Assembly (NCBI GenBank): GCA_964563495.1
Contig: CAZLYK010000114.1
Span: 1-17,875 of the forward strand
Direction of reading: 5' to 3'
Length of the DNA: 17,875 bases
Origin: CAZLYK01 sp964563495
GTDB taxonomy: Bacteria > Acidobacteriota > Blastocatellia > RBC074
The first letter of the stretch is position 1. Each line of letters begins with the position of its first letter. The position numbers were made by a program, and so were the translations under genes. This document shows positions 7,511 to 17,875 of the stretch, piece after piece. The notes under the pieces are model-generated. The model did not search any database, was not told where the DNA came from, and worked only from the letters and a program-made list of their open reading frames with translations.

Positions 7511-8851
7511 ATGAAAAAAAACACCAGTAAGCTTGCTATCGCGATAGTAGCTGCGGTCGGGTCTATTGCAGAGGCACAGCAGTTGTCCTCACAGCACCTT
7601 ATTTCAGAGATCAATCCTGTCAATATGCAACAACAGCGTTTGCAGCATGTTGCAGTTGTGAGTCATCCGCATTGCTGTACTGGTTCGGCGACGACACAGG
7701 AATCGCGCCTTGTTTTGCCGGCAAAAGTAAAGATCACCAAGAAAAAATGGCATCGCAACAGGGGGGACACGGTCATCGAGGTCGAGGTGGAGATGAAAGA
7801 CCGGCTCAACCGCCTGATCGCGAATGCACCCGTCGTCTTGACGGCCGACGGATCCATAATTGACGAACAACTCACCAATGAGGTTGGCAAAGCTGCTTCC
7901 ATTGTTCACCTGCCGGCAGCGGGTAAGCTGAAACTATTGCGTCTCCGCGCATACCTTAGAGACGATCCGGATTCGTCTTACTCGCCTGAGGAGTTCTTGA
8001 TGACGAGGGACATCTTCGATGCGGGAGTGAGTATTTTCGGCGCGATTCAACTTTCGCCCAAACGGCAGTCAGCGAATAACCGGTTCAGCGTGAATCGTCT
8101 TCCCTTCTTAAACTCATTCCAAATGGTAATTGTCCAGCCGGAGATATCTATCTCTCCGATTCGCACTGCACACTCAACAGTTAACTTTTACGCTTCAGTA
8201 CCATTCGTGGCTGCATCAATTGGCGAGTCAATGTTGGCTTCGACCTTTCCTATTCCTATTCCAATTCCAATGGGACAAAGCGAAGGCCGTGCAGGTATTG
8301 GTGACCCAGAGTTAGGTCTCAGATACAACCTGAAAAACAGGTTGCTTGGGCACTTTGCCCACAATGGCCGTGGAAGATTGGCGGGGGAGTCACTTCGGCT
8401 GGGCAGCTTGGCAACGGCTATCTCTGACGGTGTGTCAAGTCTCAACGGTTCAATTGAAACTCGCGTGCCGATAGGCGGGGCATATGCTTTCGCACGTGCG
8501 AGTGACGAGCGCCCTCATCCCCGAAACCAAAACAGTGATCTCGGTCAGGTCACAGCTTCTGATACTTATCGATTAGTAGCTGGCATGGGCGCCGATGACG
8601 AGGATCCGCCGCTCTCGGCGAACGTATTCTTTAGCTATACGCGTTACGGGCGCCGATTGTTAATGGATCAGGTGAAGAAGACCCAGACAGTTCTGATGTC
8701 ACAGAGCATAGACCGGGCAGTAGGTTTTGAACTCCACAAGTGGGTAGGCGAATCCAGACGAGTTATGCTCACCGGTGGGGCGTCGCTGGGAGGCATTCCA
8801 AAGCAAAAATATCTTCAACTTTACGCCGGATTATCACTGAAGCTCTTTTAA
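7511..8851 (+). CDS. secreted protein, probable outer-membrane beta-barrel with N-terminal domain
   Basis: The ATG at 7511 has an AAGGAAAGGG ribosome site 2 bases upstream and starts a clear signal peptide (KKNTSKLAIAIVAAVGSIAEA, mature end near QQ). Frame-open ATGs at 7436 and 7496 are rejected because they precede or overlap that site and would hide the signal peptide. The 446-residue protein has an N-terminal part (about 60-180) with a strand-rich, Ig-like or carboxypeptidase-regulatory-like look, and a C-terminal part with alternating hydrophobic strands. GIGDPELGLRYNL is typical of outer-membrane barrels of the phenol-degradation/MetA transporter type, and the chain ends in Phe (LYAGLSLKLF), the usual barrel end signature. 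Function unknown; a porin or envelope channel is likely. Its stop codon lies inside the 8845-8927 palindrome. Confidence 0.7.
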   Translation: MKKNTSKLAIAIVAAVGSIAEAQQLSSQHLISEINPVNMQQQRLQHVAVVSHPHCCTGSATTQESRLVLPAKVKITKKKWHRNRGDTVIEVEVEMKDRLNRLIANAPVVLTADGSIIDEQLTNEVGKAASIVHLPAAGKLKLLRLRAYLRDDPDSSYSPEEFLMTRDIFDAGVSIFGAIQLSPKRQSANNRFSVNRLPFLNSFQMVIVQPEISISPIRTAHSTVNFYASVPFVAASIGESMLASTFPIPIPIPMGQSEGRAGIGDPELGLRYNLKNRLLGHFAHNGRGRLAGESLRLGSLATAISDGVSSLNGSIETRVPIGGAYAFARASDERPHPRNQNSDLGQVTASDTYRLVAGMGADDEDPPLSANVFFSYTRYGRRLLMDQVKKTQTVLMSQSIDRAVGFELHKWVGESRRVMLTGGASLGGIPKQKYLQLYAGLSLKLF

Positions 8852-8927
8852 TAGTCTGTAACCAAAGTTTTTTAGCGTTTCCCCCAGGGGGAAACGCTAA
8901 AAAACTTTGGTTACAGACTATTAAAAG
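8845..8927. repeat. 83-bp perfect palindrome overlapping a stop codon
   Basis: Arms 8845-8885 and 8887-8927 are perfect reverse complements over 41 bases, around a single centre base A8886. The core is GTTTCCCCC/GGGGGAAAC flanked by TTTTTT on the left and AAAAAA on the right. The left arm includes the TAA (8849-8851) of the beta-barrel gene. An RNA hairpin here would be extremely stable, but the T-tract precedes and the A-tract follows the stem, the reverse of an intrinsic terminator on either strand. Confidence 0.95.
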
Positions 8928-8984
8928 GCTCAACACCAATCGACTATTGAGGGATAGTTTCCTTACTAACGAGGTTTAGAACAT

Positions 8985-8993
8985 AAGGAGGAG
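8985..8993 (+). promoter_or_regulatory. strong Shine-Dalgarno sequence of the Pro-rich nuclease-like gene
   Basis: AAGGAGGAG ends 3 bases before the ATG at 8997 (core AGGAGG 5 bases away). It is the strongest ribosome site in the window and suggests high translation when the message is made. Confidence 0.85.
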
Positions 8994-8996
8994 ATT

Positions 8997-9689
8997 ATGA
9001 AATTTAGATGTGCACAAGTTCTCACTCTGCAACTGATCTTAGTGGCGCTATCGATTGTGGCGCCTGCACAGGGGGGATTTCGGGGACCTACTTCGCCTAT
9101 TGGTACACGGTCAGGTTCTCAGTTGCCTGTCGTTCCAAAAACTATCGCCCCAAATCCTGTTTCACGCCCGGGAGTAATCTGCGGAATTCCGATAACGCCA
9201 CCACGTCCGACTACCCTCATTCACCCGGTTCCTCCGCGGTATCCGGGAATTCTAATTCATCCCACACCTTCTCGACTTCCAGGTGCGGGAATTCTTGACC
9301 ACCCTGTCCCTTCCCGACGTCCAGGCGCAGGGAGACTTGACCATCCTATAACACCGCAAAGTTCAGTCATTCTGACCGCAGAGAAACCCAGAGGGATGCA
9401 GAATCCAATAACTGGGCAGGCCGTAAGCGATGGCAACAAATTCCATCAGGAATTTTACGAATGGGTGAAATCTCAACCAGGATGGAAAGCCAATCCTACT
9501 TTGAGAGATCCCCTAACCGGCAGGATCGTAAGGCCGGATGCCCTAACCCCAGATGGCCGCCCTGTAGAGCTTAAACCGAACACCCCGAGTGGTATGCGGC
9601 GAGGACAAATACAAACCCTCGCACAGGAGCGCGCAGCCGGCAAGAAGGGCGTGGTCATTTTCTATGACCCGCCACGGAGACCCCGATAA
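8997..9689 (+). CDS. secreted Pro-rich protein with C-terminal PD-(D/E)XK-like domain (putative nuclease toxin)
   Basis: A 230-residue protein. Residues 1-26 are a signal peptide (LQLILVALSIVAPAQG). Residues 27-120 are Pro-rich and include four imperfect units of about 13-15 residues built on LIHPVPPRYPG / LDHPVPSRRPGAG, a likely extended spacer. Residues about 140-228 form a compact domain: a helix (GNKFHQEFYEWVKSQ), RPDALTPDGRPVELKPN and then GQIQTLAQERAAGKKGVVIF. Asp181, Glu191, Lys193 and a Gln at 204 or 206 fit the D...ExK...Q pattern of restriction-endonuclease-fold toxins seen at the C-termini of polymorphic toxins. A secreted nuclease effector is therefore plausible but not proven. 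No immunity gene follows; the next gene is convergent. A non-toxic PD-(D/E)XK enzyme or a structural protein is the alternative. Confidence 0.62.
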   Translation: MKFRCAQVLTLQLILVALSIVAPAQGGFRGPTSPIGTRSGSQLPVVPKTIAPNPVSRPGVICGIPITPPRPTTLIHPVPPRYPGILIHPTPSRLPGAGILDHPVPSRRPGAGRLDHPITPQSSVILTAEKPRGMQNPITGQAVSDGNKFHQEFYEWVKSQPGWKANPTLRDPLTGRIVRPDALTPDGRPVELKPNTPSGMRRGQIQTLAQERAAGKKGVVIFYDPPRRPR

Positions 9690-9779
9690 TCTGATTGGCG
9701 CGGCTGTTACCGAACATCGAGTAATAGTTCCTCGAAAGAATATAGGTAGTTCTTACATAGCGTCATATGAGTCAGGCGC

Positions 9780-9822
9780 CTCTGGCCCGGATTTAGCCTT
9801 CCAGACTAAATCCGGGCCAGAG
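9780..9822. terminator. hairpin between convergent genes, putative bidirectional terminator
   Basis: Perfect 17-base arms (CTCTGGCCCGGATTTAG at 9780-9796 and its complement at 9806-9822) enclose a 9-base loop. It sits between the stops of the convergent genes ending at 9689 (+) and 9835 (-), where a shared terminator is expected. Neither side has a good U-tract, so it may act in message end protection or with Rho rather than as a classic intrinsic terminator. Confidence 0.65.
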
Positions 9823-9834
9823 TTGCTGGCCTGT

Positions 9835-10332
9835 CTATTTCGGCAGCATGGTAATCGATTGGTCGACGAGGACGAATTCGCCGGCGATGAATTTAAAATC
9901 GACGTTGCGTTGCATCTCACCCCTCGCCGGATCGATAAAGGCTCCCATCAGCCGCAGCGTAGGGGATTTCCCCTCCTCGTATTTGAGCCCCATGCGCAGG
10001 TATTGATCGCCGACCTTGAGCGCACGCCCCTGCTTGTCGTAGACAATCGGGTATCTCTTGCCTTCGCGCAGCGCAAAAGCGAAGACATCCGAGCCGCTTT
10101 TGACCGGCTTGGCATAGACGATGACCAGGGTATCGAACTTCGTTCTCTCGATCACGTCCAGGCGCGTGGCGTAGACCAGTTCTACACCGGCGCCTCCGGC
10201 TTCGCGGGTCTGCGACTGGGCAGTCTCCAGATCCTGCGAGCTGAGTTTGGGGTTGCGCACCTTCTGTGCCGTGACCTGCTCGAAAGCCAGCGCGATCAGC
10301 GCAATTGCGAATAATGATTTGAATAAACGCAT
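9835..10332 (-). CDS. small secreted protein of unknown function
   Basis: The ATG at 10332 gives 165 residues starting with a signal peptide (RLFKSLFAIALIALAFEQ, probable cut after VTA). A start at 10374 would add 14 residues encoded partly inside a dispersed inverted repeat and would hide the signal peptide; it is rejected. A GGAG lies about 12 bases before the chosen ATG. The mature part is a mixed alpha/beta chain (ELVYATRLDVIERTKFDTLV, KRYPIVYDKQGRALKVGDQY), ending in a strand-rich region with no Cys or catalytic motif I recognise. It is the last of three co-directional genes, after the propeller gene, separated from it by a 41-base-arm inverted repeat. Likely periplasmic or cell-surface; function unknown. 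Confidence 0.75.
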   Translation of the reverse strand: MRLFKSLFAIALIALAFEQVTAQKVRNPKLSSQDLETAQSQTREAGGAGVELVYATRLDVIERTKFDTLVIVYAKPVKSGSDVFAFALREGKRYPIVYDKQGRALKVGDQYLRMGLKYEEGKSPTLRLMGAFIDPARGEMQRNVDFKFIAGEFVLVDQSITMLPK

Positions 10333-10356
10333 TATACTCAAAATCTCCGATTTATT

Positions 10357-10443
10357 AATAGACAGGATGAACAAGATTCTTGCAGGATTTGACCAGACCC
10401 AATCTGGTTAAATCCTGCAAGAATCTTGTTCATCCCGTCTATT
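10357..10443. repeat. long inverted pair of dispersed repeat family (copies 1a and 1b)
   Basis: Arms 10357-10397 and 10403-10443 pair at 39 of 41 positions around a 5-base loop CCCAA. Each arm carries the family pattern AATAGACAGGAT, then AAGATTCTTGCAGGATT. The right arm contains the stop codon (10439-10441) of the propeller gene on the minus strand. The same family recurs at 12653-12787 and, partly, at 15671-15695. Confidence 0.93.
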
Positions 10444-12637
10444 TGAGAATAACTTCCGCCTGAGCGCTACCGATATTGGAGTTGGCGTCGAAGGCGCGGA
10501 AAGCGACGACGTGCGGTTTGCGGTCCGCCAGGGTCACCGAGACGCGGAAGTCTTCACGCTTCGAGTCAGCGATTCCGTCGACCGGAAAGACCGATCTCCA
10601 TTGACCGCCGTCAATCTGATATTCGGCGCGACGAATGATCGAGGTCGAATCGGCGGCGCGGAAGAGGATCTCAACGTTGTTGCCGTTCAGACGGGGCGCA
10701 TCGGCGGAGACGGCCGGCGGCGTGTTGTCGATCTCGACCGGTTCGGTCTCCTGTTCATCGGTCAGAGCCAGCCCGGCCGGGTTGGAAGGCCCATCCGAAG
10801 CGACGACTTTAAAAACGTAGCGACCATCGGGTAGAGCGTTGGGGTCGACGGTGAAGTACCCGTCGCGCAACCCGGTCTTCAACTCAAAGAATGTCCCTCC
10901 GGCGGCATTGCGATAGTAGACGGAATACTCGATCTGATCGCCGTTGCGATCTTCACCCTGCCATTGCAGGGATACGGCGCCCCTCTGAAAAACCCGGCGA
11001 GGCGGGATCTGCATGACGGCTCCACCGGTGGTCGCCTCGATCAGCGCCGGATCAGCCGTGGACTCGATCTGAGCCTGAGGCATGGCGGCCTGTAGGGTCA
11101 CGCCCGCAGGCAGGACGCTGAGCGAGGTAATTCGCGGAGCCAGATTACGCGGCAGGTACGAGACCGACACCTCGCGCAGCCTGGGGGCAGCCGTCACCCC
11201 TTCGCGTTTGAGCGTCGCACGCCATTGCAGGTAACGTGCCGGCGGGCTTTTAATCGCGTCGCCATCCTGGTTGGTGATCGGCGCCGACCAATCACTCCAG
11301 GTCATATCCGGCGTGGCCGTGTTGCCGCTTCGGGTCTGGACCTCAACCGCTCCCTCGCCCAGCCAGGATACTCGACCCCAATTGGCGGTGGTCAGGGCGT
11401 CGCGGATCGAAGAGGTATAGGTCCCGCTCCCGCCGGTTTCATTATTTAGCCGGAAGAGCTTGCCCAGATTTGAAGCCGCGGCGTAAAACTGATTGCCGGC
11501 CCGGACGATGCGTGAAGTCTGCGCCTCGGGCAATTGGGTGAGCAGCATCGATTGATTGGAGGTCTTGACGCTGTAAATACGGCCCTTCTGCCCGGTCCCG
11601 ACCAGCACCTGGTCGTCTGCGTCGACTGCAATCGCAAATGCCGCCGCATCGCGTGAATCCCAGATCGATTCGCCCAAGCCGGCCGGGTCTATCCGGTAGA
11701 GTACGCTCTTGGCCTGTCCTGCCCCGGTTGATCCGGTTACCGGAGCCGTTACGCTTGATGTGGCGGACGGCTCGAGCACCTGCAGATCGCTGATCGTGAT
11801 CGTCACGCCTTCATCGCCGGTAGGAATGGCCGGGGTGGCCGCCGCCGGCGGAGAGGTATTGGTTGCCCCGCTGCCGGCTGATTCCGCCAGGACCAGCGCA
11901 TAGACAGAGCCGTCCCTGCCGAAGGCCAGATCGCGCACCTCACGCTGCTGCGTGTCCAGCAGCGTGAAGGCCTTGCCATCGCCCGAAATTCGCAGAATCA
12001 ACCCGCCCGGATCCGTCCCAGCTATGATATTTCCCGCCGAATCCACCTTCAGCGCGGTAATGTTGGTCTGCGTGGTCTTGATCAGCGCTTCCCCCGAGCC
12101 GTCGGGATTGACCCGGTAGATGGAACCCTTGTCGCCGGTTCCGACCAGCAGTCGCCCCTGCTGATCGAAGGCCAACGCCCAAATGTATTTGGCCTTGGGG
12201 TCGAAGAATACTTTCGATTCCCCGTTCGGAGCGATGCGATAGACCTTGCCGTCGGGCGAGGTTCCGGCATAAACATTCCCCTTCGCGTCAACCGCGAGCG
12301 CCATGACGCTCAGCTCAGAGGCCTTGTAAAAGAGCGTTCCCTTTCCGGCCGCGTCGACCTTGAAGACCCGGCCTTCGTTGCCCGTCCCCAGAAAAATATT
12401 GCCGGTATTATCCGCTACGGCCGACCAGATATAAGCCTGCTTGGTATCGAAGACCTCGCTCAGCAGGGGGGCGAGCATCATGGAACCGTTGTCGGCGATC
12501 GAAATCCCGCGCGCGTCGCCCTTTTCGACCTCAGCGCGGCTGTTCACACGCCAGAAGACCGGGCCGCCGGCCGCCACGGGGATTATGTGGTAGAAAGTGA
12601 ATAAGGCGGAAAGAATCAGGATGTGAAGTTTTCTCAT
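10439..12637 (-). CDS. secreted beta-propeller protein with C-terminal Fn3-like domains
   Basis: A 732-residue protein with a signal peptide (residues about 1-23, HILILSALFTFYHIIPVAAG). Residues about 65-250 and 310-400 contain repeated blades of the type NVYAGTSPDGKVYRIAPNG, NIFLGTGNEGRVFKVDAAG and RLLVGTGDKGSIYRVNPDG, as in NHL/SMP-30-like propellers; a low-complexity Ala/Thr/Pro insert (about 255-310) interrupts the propeller. After it come a WSDWSAP...ARYLQWRATL module, and then Fn3- or cadherin-like domains (WQGEDRNGDQIEYSVYYR, LPDGRYVFKVVASDG, VEIDNTPP). The protein probably binds ligands or partners at the cell surface; no catalytic residues are evident. It lies downstream of the S55 peptidase gene in the same direction. 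The stop codon TAG falls in an inverted repeat. Confidence 0.82.
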   Translation of the reverse strand: MRKLHILILSALFTFYHIIPVAAGGPVFWRVNSRAEVEKGDARGISIADNGSMMLAPLLSEVFDTKQAYIWSAVADNTGNIFLGTGNEGRVFKVDAAGKGTLFYKASELSVMALAVDAKGNVYAGTSPDGKVYRIAPNGESKVFFDPKAKYIWALAFDQQGRLLVGTGDKGSIYRVNPDGSGEALIKTTQTNITALKVDSAGNIIAGTDPGGLILRISGDGKAFTLLDTQQREVRDLAFGRDGSVYALVLAESAGSGATNTSPPAAATPAIPTGDEGVTITISDLQVLEPSATSSVTAPVTGSTGAGQAKSVLYRIDPAGLGESIWDSRDAAAFAIAVDADDQVLVGTGQKGRIYSVKTSNQSMLLTQLPEAQTSRIVRAGNQFYAAASNLGKLFRLNNETGGSGTYTSSIRDALTTANWGRVSWLGEGAVEVQTRSGNTATPDMTWSDWSAPITNQDGDAIKSPPARYLQWRATLKREGVTAAPRLREVSVSYLPRNLAPRITSLSVLPAGVTLQAAMPQAQIESTADPALIEATTGGAVMQIPPRRVFQRGAVSLQWQGEDRNGDQIEYSVYYRNAAGGTFFELKTGLRDGYFTVDPNALPDGRYVFKVVASDGPSNPAGLALTDEQETEPVEIDNTPPAVSADAPRLNGNNVEILFRAADSTSIIRRAEYQIDGGQWRSVFPVDGIADSKREDFRVSVTLADRKPHVVAFRAFDANSNIGSAQAEVILK

Positions 12638-12652
12638 TGTTGACTTGCCGGA

Positions 12653-12787
12653 AATAGACAGGATTGACAGGATTTTTGCAGGATTAAACAGGATTACTGA
12701 AAAAGGGTTGGTAATGATAACCGCAAACTCACCTCTTTTTAAACAATCTTGTTCAATCCTGCAAAAATCCTGTCAATCCTGTCTATT
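12653..12787. repeat. long inverted pair of dispersed repeat family (copies 2a and 2b)
   Basis: Arms 12653-12695 and 12745-12787 pair at 41 of 43 positions around a 49-base loop. Each arm contains three or four iterations of an ACAGGATT-like octamer (GACAGGATT, GACAGGATTT, GCAGGATT, ACAGGATT). The arms are clearly homologous to those at 10357-10443. They fill the gap between the S55 peptidase gene and the propeller gene. Confidence 0.93.
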
Positions 12788-12792
12788 CTTTC

Positions 12793-14679
<1,887 letters not shown>

Positions 14680-14714
14680 GATACCTCTTCGTTTCAATCT
14701 CAATCCCTGCTTTA

Positions 14715-14740
14715 ACGGAGGCTCACCCGCCGGCCTCCGT
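14715..14740. promoter_or_regulatory. hairpin in the leader of the S55 peptidase gene
   Basis: Arms ACGGAGGC (14715-14722) and GCCTCCGT (14733-14740) flank a 10-base loop, 36 bases upstream of the S55 start on the minus strand. It lies in the divergent region between that gene and mobA. It could be a leader hairpin or an operator; no function can be assigned. Confidence 0.4.
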
Positions 14741-14850
14741 CAACGAACTCTATTCCGCTTACTTGCAACAATATAACACAGCCTCAGAAAGATTGCGGCT
14801 GAGCGGGGTTGAAATTTGCCTGCCGGAATGCGAGATTTGAAACCGCTCAA

Positions 14851-15522
<672 letters not shown>

Positions 15523-15670
15523 TGATTCAATCCCCCCGTCGCCCTGTCGCCCCGTCCCCCGTCGCCCCGTCGCCCCGTCGCCTCGTCGCCCCGTCGCCTC
15601 GTCCCCCCGTCGCCCCGTCGCCCCCGTCTGTCCGCCACCAATAATTGAGGCATGACAGAGGGTCCCGTTC

Positions 15671-15695
15671 AAATCTTGTTAATCCTGTCCGTTCT
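15671..15695 (-). repeat. partial single copy of the dispersed repeat family (copy 3)
   Basis: Read on the minus strand it contains GACAGGATTAACAAGATTT, matching the arms at 10357-10443 and 12653-12787. It is unpaired here, about half length, and lies 53 bases upstream of uvrA. Confidence 0.75.
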
Positions 15696-15703
15696 GGTAC
15701 AAT
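15676..15703 (+). promoter_or_regulatory. candidate sigma-70 promoter of uvrA
   Basis: A -35-like TTGTTA (15676-15681) and a -10-like TACAAT (15698-15703) are spaced by 16 bases, 45 bases before the uvrA ATG. The -35 box is inside the partial dispersed repeat. No LexA-type operator is recognised. Confidence 0.5.
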
Positions 15704-15747
15704 TTCAGTTTCGTTTTTCGAGCGGAAATTTATCGGTAGCAGACTGT

Positions 15748-17875
<2,128 letters not shown>

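Noticed and set aside
7302..7530. Two short overlapping open frames in the gap before the beta-barrel gene
   Set aside because: No ribosome site, repeat-derived residues and no protein-like pattern.
8845..8927. Ordinary intrinsic terminator
   Set aside because: No U-tract follows the stem on either strand; the A-tract and T-tract are in the opposite order, so it is listed as a palindrome instead.
9589..10314. 241-codon open frame on + crossing the convergent gene ends
   Set aside because: It runs through the 9780-9822 hairpin and antisense to a gene with a signal peptide; no ribosome site.
14749..14777. Promoter for mobA with TATAAC as -10
   Set aside because: The matching -35 position (TCTATT) is poor, so it is not listed as a feature.
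15538..15629. CRISPR array
   Set aside because: Units are contiguous 8-base repeats with no spacers; it is a simple tandem repeat.

Overview
The window looks like a chromosomal segment of a free-living Gram-negative bacterium, most plausibly an Acidobacteriota member of the Blastocatellia type. This is inferred from gene content (a SpoIVB-type S55 peptidase in a non-sporulation setting, a secreted beta-propeller protein, a giant TPR-CHAT protein beside a sigma factor) and from the abundant short dispersed repeats; no rRNA or tRNA is present to confirm it. The flanks (about 1-1430 and 9835-17875) are visibly more GC-rich than the middle block (about 1538-9690), which reads as an accessory region.

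Layout. Left edge: the 3' part of a SpoIIE/RsbU-type PP2C phosphatase, then a GNAT acetyltransferase, both on +. Middle block, all on +: a sigma-70-family factor with an N-terminal extension (1538), a single-pass membrane protein in the position of an anti-sigma factor (2432), an exported 1166-residue protein with nine 42-residue TPR units and a C-terminal CHAT protease domain with intact His and Cys (3529), a secreted protein with a probable outer-membrane beta-barrel (7511), and a small secreted protein with Pro-rich repeats and a C-terminal domain resembling PD-(D/E)XK nuclease toxins (8997). Then, on -, reading right to left: an S55 peptidase (14679 to 12793), a beta-propeller/Fn3-like secreted protein (12637 to 10439) and a small secreted protein (10332 to 9835). 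Right edge, on +: mobA (14851) and the first 709 codons of uvrA (15748).

How the genes may work together. The sigma factor, putative anti-sigma protein and CHAT-TPR protein form a tight same-strand cluster and are likely one envelope-signalling unit: the membrane protein would hold the sigma factor, and the exported protease would sense or cut envelope partners. The beta-barrel and the nuclease-like protein follow in the same direction but are separated by a 480-base gap and by a large perfect palindrome, so their membership is a hypothesis. mobA and uvrA are ordinary housekeeping genes.

The most striking non-coding features are inverted repeats at gene ends: a perfect palindrome with 41-base arms at 8845-8927 that contains a stop codon; two long inverted pairs of one dispersed repeat family (10357-10443 and 12653-12787) with a single partial copy at 15671-15695 that appears to carry the -35 box of a uvrA promoter; and a GC-rich octamer array that supplies the last codons and the stop of mobA.
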